Position numbers and translations under genes: made by a program. Below the pieces are notes generated by a model. It was not told the origin of the DNA, did not search any database, and worked only from the letters and a program-made list of their open reading frames with translations. Positions 29,336-42,659 of a stretch of 64,000 bases of DNA are shown piece by piece (the first letter of the stretch is position 1; every line of letters starts with the position of its first letter). This DNA comes from Sulfuritalea hydrogenivorans sk43H (GTDB lineage Bacteria; Pseudomonadota; Gammaproteobacteria; Burkholderiales; Rhodocyclaceae): the NCBI RefSeq assembly GCF_000828635.1, contig NZ_AP012547.1, forward strand, positions 3,224,001 to 3,288,000. The letters are read 5' to 3'.

Positions 29336-29450
29336 GTCTGGCGCTGACCTACTTTCTCACACGGTGAAGTGCAATATCATCGGCGCGGTCCCGTTTCACG
29401 GTCCTGTTCGGGATGGGAAGGGGTGGTACCAAGACGCTATGGGCACCAGA
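29336..29450 (-). rRNA. rrf: 5S ribosomal RNA
   Basis: The minus strand reads TCTGGTGCCCATAGCG at the start, then CACCCCTTCCCATCCCGAAC, GACCGTGAAAC, and ends AGTAGGTCAGCGCCAGAC. The terminal stem is complementary. Length is about 115 nt. Ends are estimated to within a few bases. Confidence 0.95.
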
Positions 29451-29581
29451 CTTGAAGGGGGTGCTTCGGGGTGGCGCGACCTGTTGAGGGGCGTTGGGCC
29501 GGAGCACATGATTCGGGAGAAGTAAGTGTTGGGTGGTGATTGTGTTGTCTTTGGTTGTTCTATACAGGAACTGAAGTTCAC

Positions 29582-29591
29582 TGTTATAGGG

Positions 29592-29596
<5 letters not shown>
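29582..29596 (-). repeat. 23S processing stem, 3' arm
   Basis: TGTTATAGGGTCAAG here is the exact inverse complement of 32575-32589. The two arms pair across the 23S gene and should form the RNase III processing stem of the precursor. Confidence 0.85.
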
Positions 29597-32582
<2,986 letters not shown>

Positions 32583-32745
32583 TATAACATTGAACTCCGG
32601 TTCCCCGAAATCCTCCTCTACAGGAAGCAACCAAAGTATTACTTTTTCAGACCCCCGCGCCGGTTCAAAGGACGGGAGTCGTGAAGATACAATCACAACC
32701 CATGTGCCACCCCTTCCAGGGTGACACAACCTTACTTCTTCCGAA

Positions 32746-32758
32746 TTTTTAAAGATCC
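32746..32758 (-). promoter_or_regulatory. BoxA antitermination element in the 16S-23S spacer
   Basis: Minus-strand GGATCTTTAAAAA, close to the BoxA consensus. It lies between tRNA-Ala and 23S, where a second BoxA normally occurs in rrn operons. Confidence 0.65.
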
Positions 32759-32831
32759 AACAACCGAAACAGTAAAAACTGTTATTCAAATCGCTTCCAT
32801 CGAAGCTGACTTGAATAACGGCTTTTGTTCT

Positions 32832-32907
32832 TGGTGGAGGATGACGGGATCGAACCGACGACCCCCTGCTTGCAAAGCAGGTGCTCTCCCAGCTGAGCTA
32901 ATCCCCC
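32832..32907 (-). tRNA. tRNA-Ala (TGC anticodon)
   Basis: A cloverleaf with acceptor GGGGGAT/ATCCTCC, D-arm TAGCTCAGCTGGGAGAGCA, anticodon loop CTTTGCAAG (TGC), T-loop GTTCGATCC and encoded CCA. Standard rrn spacer tRNA. Confidence 0.98.
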
Positions 32908-32958
32908 TTTTTGCGGCGCAGTACGCACTGCAAAAGCCTCATCACCCCTAGCGGCCAC

Positions 32959-33065
32959 ATTGGTCTGCGAGAATCAAGCAGGACAAGGCGGAACCTCGCG
33001 CCGCATACGCATTGGTATGCAAGCGAGGCGACAACGCCGTCATGCGCCGGTTATCGCAGACCAAT
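32959..33065. repeat. Long imperfect hairpin element between tRNA-Ala and tRNA-Ile
   Basis: The ends ATTGGTCTGCGA (32959-32970) and TCGCAGACCAAT (33054-33065) are perfect inverted repeats. Inside are CCTCGC/GCGAGG and a central GCATAC...GTATGC hairpin. The whole 107 bp folds as one long hairpin and nearly fills the space between the two tRNAs. It looks like an inserted palindromic repeat. Confidence 0.6.
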
Positions 33066-33141
33066 GGTGGGTCTGGATGGGTTCGAACCATCGACCCCCG
33101 CCTTATCAAGACGGTGCTCTAACCAGCTGAGCTACAGACCC
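33065..33141 (-). tRNA. tRNA-Ile (GAT anticodon)
   Basis: A cloverleaf starting GGGTCTGTAGCTCAGCTGG, anticodon loop CTTGATAAG (GAT), variable and T-arms GGTTCGAACCC, ending CCAGACCCACCA. Standard rrn spacer tRNA. Confidence 0.98.
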
Positions 33142-33154
33142 GCTGTTGGGTTCT

Positions 33155-33180
33155 AAACAACCGATAGGTTGTAGGTGCTC
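33155..33180 (-). repeat. 16S processing stem, 3' arm
   Basis: AAACAACCGATAGGTTGTAG continues to GTG; it is the near-exact inverse complement of 34972-34995, one base being unpaired. The two flank 16S and should form the precursor processing stem. Confidence 0.75.
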
Positions 33181-33195
33181 ACCACGCCTTTGCTC

Positions 33196-34736
<1,541 letters not shown>

Positions 34737-34971
34737 AATCTGTCTTTTTTACTACTCGCTCAAACGAATCTCAGAGGCTAAATTTGCATTTAACCTTACT
34801 GTTTGTTTCGTGTAAGCACTTGCTTTTAATACTCTTAGCATCCAGCAGCAGCAGATCCTTCACGCAACCCTTCCGGATTACCCTCAGAACTCAACCCTCG
34901 TCTTTCGACTCCGGTCAGCCACCGTCCCTTCGATTTCGGAACGACAGCCCACCACCACCTCCAGCACAGCA

Positions 34972-34995
34972 AGCACCTACACCTATCGGTTGTTT
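34972..34995 (-). repeat. 16S processing stem, 5' arm
   Basis: AGCACCTACACCTATCGGTT plus GTTT, pairing with 33155-33180 across the 16S gene. Confidence 0.75.
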
Positions 34996-34997
34996 GG

Positions 34998-35010
34998 TTT
35001 TTAAAGAACG
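34998..35010 (-). promoter_or_regulatory. BoxA antitermination element in the rrn leader
   Basis: Minus-strand CGTTCTTTAAAAA, matching the rrn BoxA consensus (TGCTCTTTAACA). It lies about 30 nt after the predicted start of transcription. Confidence 0.75.
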
Positions 35011-35040
35011 TTACCGCTTTGTTGCACTCAGCGGCGAAGA

Positions 35041-35075
35041 GGGGCGCATTATACGGACCGATTTTTTTTGGTCAA
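35041..35075 (-). promoter_or_regulatory. rRNA operon promoter P1
   Basis: The minus strand has TTGACC (35070-35075), a 16-bp spacer and a perfect TATAAT (35048-35053). A GCGCCCC discriminator follows, typical of stringently controlled rrn promoters. The spacer contains an A-run. The remaining leader (34740-35040) holds BoxA and the 16S stem arm and no gene. Confidence 0.92.
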
Positions 35076-35104
35076 TACTTTCGCCGAAAAAATCTTAATC
35101 AATC

Positions 35105-36292
35105 TCAAATAAGAGTCACGCGCGCGAATTTTCGCTTGCCCACTTGCAGTACGACACTCGCCCCGGCGCTCAACGCCGCATTGCGATCGCCGACTTTCTC
35201 GCCATTGATCCGCACGCCACCGCCATCGATCATGCGCAGGGCGTCAGACGTGCTCGGCGTCAGGCCGGCAGCCTTCAGCACCTGGGCCAGCGATCCCGCG
35301 GCAACGCTGACCTCGGGCATATCGTCGGGCAATACGCCGCGCTGGAACCGGGCCTCGAACTCGGCCAGCGCCTCGTCCGCATCCCTGGGCGAATGAAAGC
35401 GGGCGACGATCTCCTGCCCCAGCAACACCTTCACATCGCGCGGATTACGCCCTTCGGCAACCTCGCGCTTGAAACGCGCAATCTCGTCATTGCCGCGGAA
35501 CGAAAGCAATTCGTAGTAACGCCACATCAGTTCATCCGACACCGACATCAATTTGCCGAAAATTTCGGTGGGCGACTCGGCAATGCCGATGTAATTACCG
35601 AGGGATTTCGACATCTTGTTGACGCCGTCCAGGCCCTCCAGCAGGGGCATCATCAGCACGCACTGCGGTGACTGGCCGTAGTGTTTCTGCAGTTCACGCC
35701 CAACCAGCAGATTGAACTTCTGGTCGGTACCGCCCAGTTCGACATCGGACTTCATCGCCACCGAATCGTATCCCTGGCACAAGGGATAGAGGAATTCATG
35801 GATGGCAATCGGCTGGCCGCCCGTGTAACGCTTGGAAAAGTCGTCACGTTCCAGCATGCGCGCCACGGTGTGGCGCGCAGCAAGCTTGATCATGCCGGCC
35901 GCGCCGAGCGGTTCGAACCAGGTCGAGTTGAAGCAAACCTCAGTCTTCTGCGGGTCGAGTATCTTGAACACCTGCTCGCGGTAGGTGTCGGCATTTTCCA
36001 GGATCTGCTCCCGCGACAACGGCGGGCGAGTCGTGTTCTTGCCGCTCGGATCGCCGATCATCCCGGTGAAGTCACCGATCAGGAACATGACGTGGTGGCC
36101 GAGATCCTGGAAGTGCCTCAGCTTGTTGATCAGCACGGTATGCCCGAGATGCAGGTCCGGTGCGGTCGGATCGAAGCCGGCCTTGACGCGCAGGGGCCGG
36201 CCGGACTTCAGCTTTTCGACGAGTTCGGCCTCGATCAGCAGTTCGTCGGCGCCGCGCTTGATCAGCGCCAGTTGGGAGTCGATATCGACCAT
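35105..36292 (-). CDS. tyrS: Tyrosyl-tRNA synthetase
   Basis: A 395-residue class I synthetase with the HIGH-type motif HLGH (about 48-51), the KMSKS loop ([10 protein letters not shown], about 230) and a C-terminal S4 RNA-binding domain ([19 protein letters not shown]). Length and motifs fit the TyrZ-like type of proteobacteria. It charges tRNA-Tyr. It lies directly upstream of the rrn promoter on the same strand with no strong terminator in between. Confidence 0.98.
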   Translation of the reverse strand: MVDIDSQLALIKRGADELLIEAELVEKLKSGRPLRVKAGFDPTAPDLHLGHTVLINKLRHFQDLGHHVMFLIGDFTGMIGDPSGKNTTRPPLSREQILENADTYREQVFKILDPQKTEVCFNSTWFEPLGAAGMIKLAARHTVARMLERDDFSKRYTGGQPIAIHEFLYPLCQGYDSVAMKSDVELGGTDQKFNLLVGRELQKHYGQSPQCVLMMPLLEGLDGVNKMSKSLGNYIGIAESPTEIFGKLMSVSDELMWRYYELLSFRGNDEIARFKREVAEGRNPRDVKVLLGQEIVARFHSPRDADEALAEFEARFQRGVLPDDMPEVSVAAGSLAQVLKAAGLTPSTSDALRMIDGGGVRINGEKVGDRNAALSAGASVVLQVGKRKFARVTLI

Positions 36293-36307
36293 GTGAGGTA
36301 GCCCGGT

Positions 36308-36335
36308 TTGACGGAAGGGGGATTTTTGCTACACT
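36308..36335 (+). promoter_or_regulatory. Sigma-70 promoter of the M23 peptidase gene
   Basis: TTGACG (36308-36313), 16-bp spacer, TACACT (36330-36335), in the gap divergent from tyrS. It excludes the TTG at 36308 as a start codon. Confidence 0.7.
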
Positions 36336-36367
36336 CGCCCGACTATCAAGCCGGTCCGCCCATCCAA

Positions 36368-37708
36368 TTGTACGAAAACAAGAGCGGGATTTTAGCGCAA
36401 GTCCTTCATTACCGATCCGAACGACCCGGGCACTTCCGGGCCGGCATGGGTGTGGTCGGCGTTTCGCTTTTCAGCATGGTGGCGGCGTTTGGTACCGTGA
36501 ATGACGCCCCCTTGGCAGACATTCCCCGCCAACAAGTGGTCGAGCAACTGGCTCTGCCCCCGCTCACCGCATCTGCAGACAACGGCCAGAGCTTCCTGCG
36601 CGAAGAACGGGTACAGCGCGGCGACACGGTAATGGGATTGCTGCAGCGCCTCGGCGTTGACGATCCGGCCGCCGTCGGCTTCCTCAAAGGCAGTGCTTCC
36701 ACCCAAAGCCTGTTTCGCCAACTCAGCCCGGGCAAGAATCTGACGGCACGGACGGGGCCGCAGGGCGAACTGCAGACACTGGTTTTCCCGCTCAACGGTG
36801 GCAAGGACCAAGCCCTGGTCGTCGAACGCCAGGGCGACAAGTTTTCCGCTTCGGAACAGCCGCTGTCGCTTGAAACCCAGGTCGTGATGAAGTCCGCCGA
36901 GATTCGTTATTCACTGTTTGGCGCCTCCGATGCGGCCGGAATTCCCGACTCGGTTGCGACCCAGCTGGCCGATATTTTTGGCGGCGACATCGATTTCCAT
37001 CGGGATCTGCGCAAGGGCGACCGTTTTGCCGTGATCTACGAATCCATCAATTATCTCGGCCGCCCCGTGCGCAGCGGACGCATACTCGCCGCCGAGTTCG
37101 TCAATAACGGCAAGACTTATCGCGCCGCATGGTTCGCCGATCCTGCTGGCGGCGAAAACAGCAGTGGTTATTACACCGCTGACGGCAAGAACATCCGCAA
37201 GGCCTTCCTGCGCTCGCCGCTGGAATTCTCGCGCATCACCTCGGGCTTCACGTCCGCCCGCTTCCATCCCGTATTGCAGAAATGGCGCGCGCACAAGGGC
37301 ATCGACTATGGCGCCCCGGTCGGCACCCGGGTCAAGGCTACCGGCAACGGCACGGTCGAGTATGTGGGCGTACAAGGAGGCTATGGCAAGGTCGTCATCC
37401 TGCGCCATCAAAGCCGCTACACCACGCTCTACGGCCACCTCTCGGGCTTTGCGCCGGGATTGCGTCGCGGCAATCGCATCAACCAGGGCGATGTAATCGG
37501 CTTTGTGGGCGCCACCGGGCTGGCCAGCGGCCCGCACCTGCATTACGAGTTCCGCGTCAGCGACGTGCATCAGAATCCACTGGCAATGGCCCTGCCCAGT
37601 GCGCCGCCATTGTTGCCCCAGCAGCTTGGTCTGTTCCGGGCACATACCGAGGCCCATCTCGCCCGCCTTGATCTGATTCGCGGATTCAGCCTCGCCCAGG
37701 CTGACTGA
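36368..37708 (+). CDS. M23-family murein endopeptidase (MepM-like)
   Basis: From a TTG at 36368 the product is 446 residues. An N-terminal signal anchor (GMGVVGVSLFSMVAAFG) precedes a LysM-like/OapA-like region and a C-terminal LytM domain. The LytM zinc motifs are HKGIDYGAP (H-x3-D) and GPHLHYEF (HxH). It probably cleaves DD-crosslinks to allow peptidoglycan growth. The start is uncertain: an in-frame TTG at 36308 is inside the promoter, and an ATG at 36446 would truncate the anchor region. anmK follows one base later, an interesting pairing of cell-wall cutting and recycling. Confidence 0.88.
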   Translation: MYENKSGILAQVLHYRSERPGHFRAGMGVVGVSLFSMVAAFGTVNDAPLADIPRQQVVEQLALPPLTASADNGQSFLREERVQRGDTVMGLLQRLGVDDPAAVGFLKGSASTQSLFRQLSPGKNLTARTGPQGELQTLVFPLNGGKDQALVVERQGDKFSASEQPLSLETQVVMKSAEIRYSLFGASDAAGIPDSVATQLADIFGGDIDFHRDLRKGDRFAVIYESINYLGRPVRSGRILAAEFVNNGKTYRAAWFADPAGGENSSGYYTADGKNIRKAFLRSPLEFSRITSGFTSARFHPVLQKWRAHKGIDYGAPVGTRVKATGNGTVEYVGVQGGYGKVVILRHQSRYTTLYGHLSGFAPGLRRGNRINQGDVIGFVGATGLASGPHLHYEFRVSDVHQNPLAMALPSAPPLLPQQLGLFRAHTEAHLARLDLIRGFSLAQAD

Positions 37709-37709
37709 C

Positions 37710-38810
37710 ATGGCATCCCCTGCGCCGCTGGTCGTGGGGCTGATGTCCGGCACCAGCCTTGATGGCGTCGACGCCGCCCTGGTCGACTTCTCCGAAACCC
37801 ATCCCCGCACCCTGGCGACTGCGTGGCTGCCGTATTCGGATGCCATCCGCACACAAGCCCTGCAACTGCAGGCTGCACGACACGACGAAATTCACTCTGC
37901 CGCGCTGCTCGCCAACGATCTGGCACGTTGCTACGCGGCAGCTGTGCATCAGGTGCTGACCAATGCCGGTGTTGAAGCCACGCGGATCGCTGCCATTGGT
38001 TGCCACGGCCAAACCATCCGCCATCAGCCGGCGGCCGGTTATAGCGTGCAGTTGAACAATCCGGCGCTGCTTGCCGAACTGGCCGGAATCGCCGTGGTGG
38101 CTGATTTCCGCAGCCGCGACATTGCCGCCGGTGGTCAAGGCGCACCGCTGGTGCCTGCCTTTCATGCAGCCGTTTTTGGCGATCCTGGTCGGCATCGCGT
38201 GATTCTCAACATCGGCGGCATTGCCAACCTCACGGACCTGAATCCAGGCAAACCAGTGAAGGGCTTCGACTGCGGCCCGGGCAACCTGCTGATGGATGCA
38301 TGGATCGAACGTCACCAAGGGCAGCGTTACGATGAAGCGGGCCATTGGGCCGCCCAGGGGCAGGTGCTCCCGGAGCTGCTGCTTCGCTTGATGAACGATG
38401 TCTTCTTCGCAGCAAACCCGCCCAAGAGCTGCGGCCGCGACGAATTCCACATGCCCTGGCTGGAGGGTCATCTTGCCGGCGGTGAACGGCCCGAGGACGT
38501 CCAGGCCACTCTGCTCGAACTCACCGTCCTGTCGGCAACGCAAGCCATCAACCGCTGGTGCGGCGAACCCGACGAACTTTTCGTCTGTGGCGGAGGCGCA
38601 CGGAACAGTGCCCTCATGGCCCGCCTGCAACACCATCTGCCCAATCGCCGTGTCGCCAGCACCGACTCTCTGGGCCAGCCGGCGGACTGGGTCGAAGCAG
38701 TGGCCTTTGCCTGGCTCGCATGGCGAACCCTGCATGAAAAATCGGGGAATCTGCCAGAGGTAACAGGAGCCTGCGGTACGCGGGTACTTGGCGCAATCTA
38801 TCCGCGGTAA
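37710..38810 (+). CDS. anmK: Anhydro-N-acetylmuramic acid kinase
   Basis: A 366-residue ASKHA-fold kinase. It contains the N-terminal GLMSGTSLDGVDAALVD motif, GCHGQTIRH, LNIGGIANLT and FVCGGGARN. It converts anhydro-MurNAc plus water and ATP to MurNAc-6-P in peptidoglycan recycling. It directly follows the M23 endopeptidase gene and is closed by a strong terminator. Confidence 0.97.
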   Translation: MASPAPLVVGLMSGTSLDGVDAALVDFSETHPRTLATAWLPYSDAIRTQALQLQAARHDEIHSAALLANDLARCYAAAVHQVLTNAGVEATRIAAIGCHGQTIRHQPAAGYSVQLNNPALLAELAGIAVVADFRSRDIAAGGQGAPLVPAFHAAVFGDPGRHRVILNIGGIANLTDLNPGKPVKGFDCGPGNLLMDAWIERHQGQRYDEAGHWAAQGQVLPELLLRLMNDVFFAANPPKSCGRDEFHMPWLEGHLAGGERPEDVQATLLELTVLSATQAINRWCGEPDELFVCGGGARNSALMARLQHHLPNRRVASTDSLGQPADWVEAVAFAWLAWRTLHEKSGNLPEVTGACGTRVLGAIYPR

Positions 38811-38813
38811 ACG

Positions 38814-38850
38814 ACGAGGGCGCCGGGTCGATGACCCGGCGCCCTCGTTT
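38814..38850. terminator. Bidirectional terminator between anmK and erpA
   Basis: A perfect 16-bp stem, ACGAGGGCGCCGGGTC with GACCCGGCGCCCTCGT, and a three-base loop GAT, followed by TTTC. It separates convergent genes and should serve both. Confidence 0.85.
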
Positions 38851-38862
38851 CAGCCCGATAGA

Positions 38863-39213
38863 TCAGGCCGAGAAGGACGATCCGCAGCCGCAGGTCGATT
38901 GGGCATTCGGATTCTTGATCACGAATTGCGAACCCTCAAGCCCTTCGGAGTAATCAATCTCGGCGCCCACCAGATACTGGTAGCTCATCGGATCGATCAG
39001 CAACGACACGCCGTTCTTTTCCATCACGGTATCGTCTTCGTTGGTCACTTCGTCGAAAGTGAAGCCGTACTGAAAACCGGAGCAGCCGCCGCCGGTCACG
39101 AACACGCGCAGCTTGAGTTCGGGATTGCCTTCCTCGGCGATCAGTTCCTTGACCTTGCTCGCCGCGTTATCCGTGAAATTGAGCGGTGCGGGCATTTCGG
39201 TGGGTGCGTTCAT
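38863..39213 (-). CDS. erpA: Iron-sulfur cluster insertion protein ErpA
   Basis: A 116-residue A-type carrier with the three cluster-binding cysteines: C44 in GGGCSGF and the CGCG pair in STCGCGSSF near the end. ErpA delivers Fe-S clusters to IspG/IspH and respiratory enzymes. It is preceded by GGAG and by a candidate IscR box. Confidence 0.97.
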   Translation of the reverse strand: MNAPTEMPAPLNFTDNAASKVKELIAEEGNPELKLRVFVTGGGCSGFQYGFTFDEVTNEDDTVMEKNGVSLLIDPMSYQYLVGAEIDYSEGLEGSQFVIKNPNAQSTCGCGSSFSA

Positions 39214-39237
39214 GGTGTTCTCCTGGGGAATTCTGTA

Positions 39238-39262
39238 ATGGTGTACTAAATAAGTCCAGTAA
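39238..39262 (-). promoter_or_regulatory. Candidate IscR type 1 site upstream of erpA
   Basis: The minus strand contains GACTTATTTAGT with flanking TTACTG and ACACCAT. About 19 of 25 positions agree with the E. coli type 1 IscR consensus by eye. It lies 25-49 bp before the erpA start. IscR control of erpA is known in E. coli; here it is inference. Confidence 0.45.
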
Positions 39263-39286
39263 TTATGATTGCAATGGCGCAGAAGG

Positions 39287-39688
39287 TCAATTGCTTGCCG
39301 CCAGCTTCAATTCCACCGCTTTCGCCGGCAGGCCCTGATGGACCAGGCGGCCTTGCACCACTGCGCCGAGATGCATCTCGATCGTGCTGTACTCGACATC
39401 ACCCGTGACCCGGGCGCGCGTCTGAAGTTCAAGAAAATCGCTGGAATGCACCGGGCCGATGACGGTCCCGTTGATGACCAGATGGGAAACCGATATTTCT
39501 CCCTCGATCCGCGCGTGCTCGCTGATCACCAGCGTCGCCGGCTGCCCTTCGGCGCCGCGAACATTGCCCTTGATTTCACCATCGACACGCAGGCCGCCAG
39601 TAAAGGTCACATCCCCGACCAATGAGGTGCCGACACCTATCAGACTATCGATGCGACCTTGCGGCTTGCTGGTTTTCTTGCTGAACAT
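39287..39688 (-). CDS. Bactofilin-family cytoskeletal protein
   Basis: A 133-residue bactofilin: basic N-terminus MFSKKTSK, then a right-handed beta-helix of short repeats ([48 protein letters not shown]). Bactofilins polymerise without nucleotide and organise cell-wall or polar proteins. A GGAG site precedes the ATG at 39688. It follows the coiled-coil membrane gene by 43 bp on the same strand, so a functional link is likely. Confidence 0.94.
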   Translation of the reverse strand: MFSKKTSKPQGRIDSLIGVGTSLVGDVTFTGGLRVDGEIKGNVRGAEGQPATLVISEHARIEGEISVSHLVINGTVIGPVHSSDFLELQTRARVTGDVEYSTIEMHLGAVVQGRLVHQGLPAKAVELKLAASN

Positions 39689-39731
39689 TGCTGAGATCTC
39701 CTGACCTGTATTTGCTACGACGCCACACCGC

Positions 39732-40499
39732 TCAAAGAGCCACGCTCTGACTGGCCCTGACCACGCCATCCTGGATCAAGCGGGCTTCGACACGCTGTAT
39801 TCGCGCCTCGGCCGCAACCTTGAATGTACCTTCCAAGCGCCGAAAGTAGCGGAAACTCACCTGATACTGGCTGGCAGCGGGATCACCGGCGGCGGGAAAC
39901 TGCATCATAGCAGTCTCTTTGCCTCGCTGCACGGTGGCGACCAGCTGGACCATGCCATTGAATTCCTTGTCTTTTTTATCCCCGGTCTGCGCTACCAGAA
40001 GTCGGTACCGATACTGCCCCCCGCCGACGGGGAGAATCTGCAACCGACTGATCGCAATTCCGGAATTTCCGGCCTGCCCCCCCGCCAGATTCTCGAAGGT
40101 CGCCAGATCCGACTTGAGGCGGGTGTTTTCTTCTTCCAGGGTCCTGATCTGAAGGGAAAGCTGCTCCAGCGAGGTACTTTCGATGCGCAAGCGGCTTTCA
40201 CTGGCGTTCGCCACCTTGCGGGCGCTTTCGAGGTCGAGTTCCAGTTTGGCGATATGCTCGCGCATGCCGGCAATTTCCTGCTCGCTCGCGCCCTGGTGAA
40301 ATCCCGCGAAGCGTTGCCCGGCGTCGTAAATCCAGCCGGCCAGCGCCAGCGAGGCGCCGGAAAGCAGGACTACGGACAATGCCCGCCAATACCACGGCAC
40401 ATGCGTCCGTACCGCGACCCGCGGTGCCGATATGCCAAAGCGGCTGCGCAGCCGCCGCAGCGTCAGGGCAAGACGGGAACTTGAGAAAGACCCGAACAT
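39732..40499 (-). CDS. Conserved membrane-anchored coiled-coil protein (DUF6776-like)
   Basis: A 255-residue protein with a basic cytoplasmic N-terminus, one TM helix (about 38-58), a coiled coil (about 72-135, heptads through [20 protein letters not shown] and [12 protein letters not shown]) and a beta-rich C-terminal domain. Function unknown; I recognise it as the conserved protein usually found beside bactofilin in betaproteobacteria. Its start overlaps the end of argC by 37 nt. A single-pass periplasmic partner of bactofilin is plausible. Confidence 0.8.
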   Translation of the reverse strand: MFGSFSSSRLALTLRRLRSRFGISAPRVAVRTHVPWYWRALSVVLLSGASLALAGWIYDAGQRFAGFHQGASEQEIAGMREHIAKLELDLESARKVANASESRLRIESTSLEQLSLQIRTLEEENTRLKSDLATFENLAGGQAGNSGIAISRLQILPVGGGQYRYRLLVAQTGDKKDKEFNGMVQLVATVQRGKETAMMQFPAAGDPAASQYQVSFRYFRRLEGTFKVAAEARIQRVEARLIQDGVVRASQSVAL

Positions 40500-41500
40500 T
40501 CGTCCAGACCAAACATGATGTTCATGTTCTGCACTGCCTGCCCAGCAGCCCCCTTTACCAGGTTGTCAATCACCGAAAGCACCACCAGCGTGTCACCGCC
40601 CTGCGGCCGATGAATGGCTATCCGGCAGGTATTCGCGGCGCGCACCGAACGCGTCTCGGGATGGGATTTCGGCGGCAGCACGTCCACAAAGGGCTCGGCG
40701 GCGTAGCGCTGCTCGAACATCGCCTGAAAATCCTCTTCGCGGGTAATTCTGGCATAGAGCGTCGCGTGGATGCCGCGAATCATCGGCGTCAGATGCGGCA
40801 CGAAGGTCAGCCCGATCTGGTTCGTCTCCTTGCCGGCAGCGCGCGCCAGACCCTGCCTTATTTCAGGCAGGTGCCGATGGCCCGGCACTCCGTAGGCCTT
40901 GAAGTTGTCGGAAGCCTCGGAAAACAGGGTGCCGATCTCGGCCTTGCGGCCGGCGCCGGACACACCCGACTTGGCATCCGCAATCAGGTGTCCGAGATCG
41001 ATGCAGCCGGATTGCACCAACGGCAGGAAACCGAGCTGCGTCGCCGTCGGATAGCAGCCCGGATTCGCCACCAGTCGCGCCGTCCTGATCTGTTCGCGAT
41101 TCACTTCGGGCAAGCCATACACAGCCTCCGCGACCAGCGCCGGGCTGGCATGGCTCATGCCGTACCACTGTTCCCACAACGCGATGTCCTTGATGCGGAA
41201 GTCCGCCGCCAGATCGATGACCCTGACTCCGGATTCGAGCAGGCTGGCGGCCTGCTGCATGGCGATGCCGTTGGGCGTGGCAAAGAAGACCACGTCGCAC
41301 TCGTTCAGCGGCGCATCCTTGGGATCGCTGAACTTCAGGTTCACTGACCCGCGAAGGCTGGAAAACATCTCGGCAACCGCCGTTCCAGCCTCGCCACGCG
41401 ACGTGATGGCGGTAAGTTCAACGCCGGAATGCTGCGCCAGCAAACGCAGCAATTCCACCCCCGTGTAGCCGGTGCCGCCGACAATGCCTGCCTTGATCAT
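40463..41500 (-). CDS. argC: N-acetyl-gamma-glutamyl-phosphate reductase
   Basis: A 345-residue type 1 ArgC. It has the NADP-binding [15 protein letters not shown], the catalytic cysteine motif ANPGCYPT (about 149), and the GRHRHLPE-like [11 protein letters not shown]. It catalyses the third step of arginine synthesis. It follows rpsI after a strong terminator, so it should have its own promoter; its end overlaps the next gene. Confidence 0.97.
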   Translation of the reverse strand: MIKAGIVGGTGYTGVELLRLLAQHSGVELTAITSRGEAGTAVAEMFSSLRGSVNLKFSDPKDAPLNECDVVFFATPNGIAMQQAASLLESGVRVIDLAADFRIKDIALWEQWYGMSHASPALVAEAVYGLPEVNREQIRTARLVANPGCYPTATQLGFLPLVQSGCIDLGHLIADAKSGVSGAGRKAEIGTLFSEASDNFKAYGVPGHRHLPEIRQGLARAAGKETNQIGLTFVPHLTPMIRGIHATLYARITREEDFQAMFEQRYAAEPFVDVLPPKSHPETRSVRAANTCRIAIHRPQGGDTLVVLSVIDNLVKGAAGQAVQNMNIMFGLDECSGLSQVPVLP

Positions 41501-41604
41501 GCCGAACTCCTTGCAGAGAAGGGGGATGGTACCCCGTAAGCCATAGGCCGGGGCAGGTTCTTGCCTGCTCCCGGGACTTGCCCGCCAGAAAACCCGTCTT
41601 AATG

Positions 41605-41630
41605 AAAAAGCCGCCCGAAGGCGGCTTTTT
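41605..41630 (-). terminator. Intrinsic terminator after rplM-rpsI
   Basis: An 11-bp stem, AAAAAGCCGCC with GGCGGCTTTTT, with a four-base loop. It lies 28 bp past the rpsI stop on the minus strand, and the A/T ends supply the T-run. Confidence 0.9.
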
Positions 41631-41657
41631 TCGCAACAGCGATACGGCCGCTGAAGC

Positions 41658-42050
41658 TTAGCGCTTCGAGAACTGCTTGCGCCGGCGCGCCTTGCGGAAG
41701 CCGACCTTCTTGCGCTCGACCTCGCGTGCATCGCGGGTGACGAATCCGGCACCGGACAGGGCGGGTTTCAGGGTTGCATCGTATTCGATCAGGGCGCGGG
41801 TAATGCCGTGGCGCACGGCACCGGCCTGGCCGGACTCGCCACCACCTTCAACATTCACGAGAATGTCGAAGGTATTGGTGTGCTGGGTCAGTTCAAGCGG
41901 CTGACGCACGACCATGCGGCCGGTTTCACGCGAGAAAAATTCGTCGACCGGCTTGTCATTGACCACGAACTTGCCAGTGCCGGTGCGCAGGAACACGCGG
42001 GCAATGGCCGTCTTGCGGCGACCGGTACCATAATATTGGGTGACTGCCAT
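41658..42050 (-). CDS. rpsI: 30S ribosomal protein S9
   Basis: A 130-residue S9. It has the N-terminal [28 protein letters not shown], and the C-terminal [17 protein letters not shown] tail that reaches the P-site tRNA. It is 9 bp after rplM in the usual operon and is closed by a terminator. Confidence 0.99.
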   Translation of the reverse strand: MAVTQYYGTGRRKTAIARVFLRTGTGKFVVNDKPVDEFFSRETGRMVVRQPLELTQHTNTFDILVNVEGGGESGQAGAVRHGITRALIEYDATLKPALSGAGFVTRDAREVERKKVGFRKARRRKQFSKR

Positions 42051-42059
42051 GAGAACTCC

Positions 42060-42488
42060 TTAGATTTCCAGCGTCTTCGGCTGCTGGGCGGCGTGCGGAT
42101 GGGCAGCACCGGCGTAGCACTTCATTTTCTTCAGCATGGCGTAGCCAAGCGGGCCCTTGGGCAGCATGCCCTTGACGGCCTTTTCCAGGATGCGGCCGGG
42201 AAAGCGCTGCTGCAGCTTGGTGAAGTTGGTTTCGTTGATGCCGCCCGGGTAACCGGTGTGGCTGTAGTATTTCTTGTCCTCGGCCTTGTTGCCGGTGACG
42301 CGCAGCTTATCGACGTTCACCACGACGATGTAGTCGCCGGTATCGACGTGCGGCGTGTAGATGGCCTTGTGCTTGCCCCGTAGCCGGTGTGCGATCGTGG
42401 CAGCCAGACGGCCGAGCACCTTGTCCGTCGCATCGACGACAACCCAGTCGTGCTGGACTTCTTGCGGCTTGGCGGAAAATGTTTTCAT
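42060..42488 (-). CDS. rplM: 50S ribosomal protein L13
   Basis: A 142-residue L13. It begins [20 protein letters not shown] and contains GDYIVVVN and [21 protein letters not shown]. It is the first gene of the rplM-rpsI operon. The 171-bp leader up to 42659 contains no gene; it presumably holds the promoter and any L13 autoregulatory structure, which I could not define. Confidence 0.99.
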   Translation of the reverse strand: MKTFSAKPQEVQHDWVVVDATDKVLGRLAATIAHRLRGKHKAIYTPHVDTGDYIVVVNVDKLRVTGNKAEDKKYYSHTGYPGGINETNFTKLQQRFPGRILEKAVKGMLPKGPLGYAMLKKMKCYAGAAHPHAAQQPKTLEI

Positions 42489-42659
42489 TCTCTTGTTCCT
42501 TGCGTGCTTCGATGACCCGGCCTGCGCTGCAATGGCTGAAATCAGCCCATGCGCTTCTCGGAAAGCCGAGCATTCTAACCAATCGCCGAAGTCCGTGTCA
42601 AATGGGATTTGTCGTCGTTTATTTGCCGAACGCCAGCGGGCCTGACCGGGCCAAAGCGA

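Noticed and set aside
36308..36367. TTG at 36308 as start of the M23 peptidase gene
   Set aside because: The TTGACG there forms the -35 box of a well-spaced promoter, so the transcript starts later.
38645..38669. Near match to the GTCGGCG element inside anmK (two differences in the core)
   Set aside because: It falls on residues (VASTD) that are conserved in AnmK generally, so the match may be coincidental; not counted as a copy.
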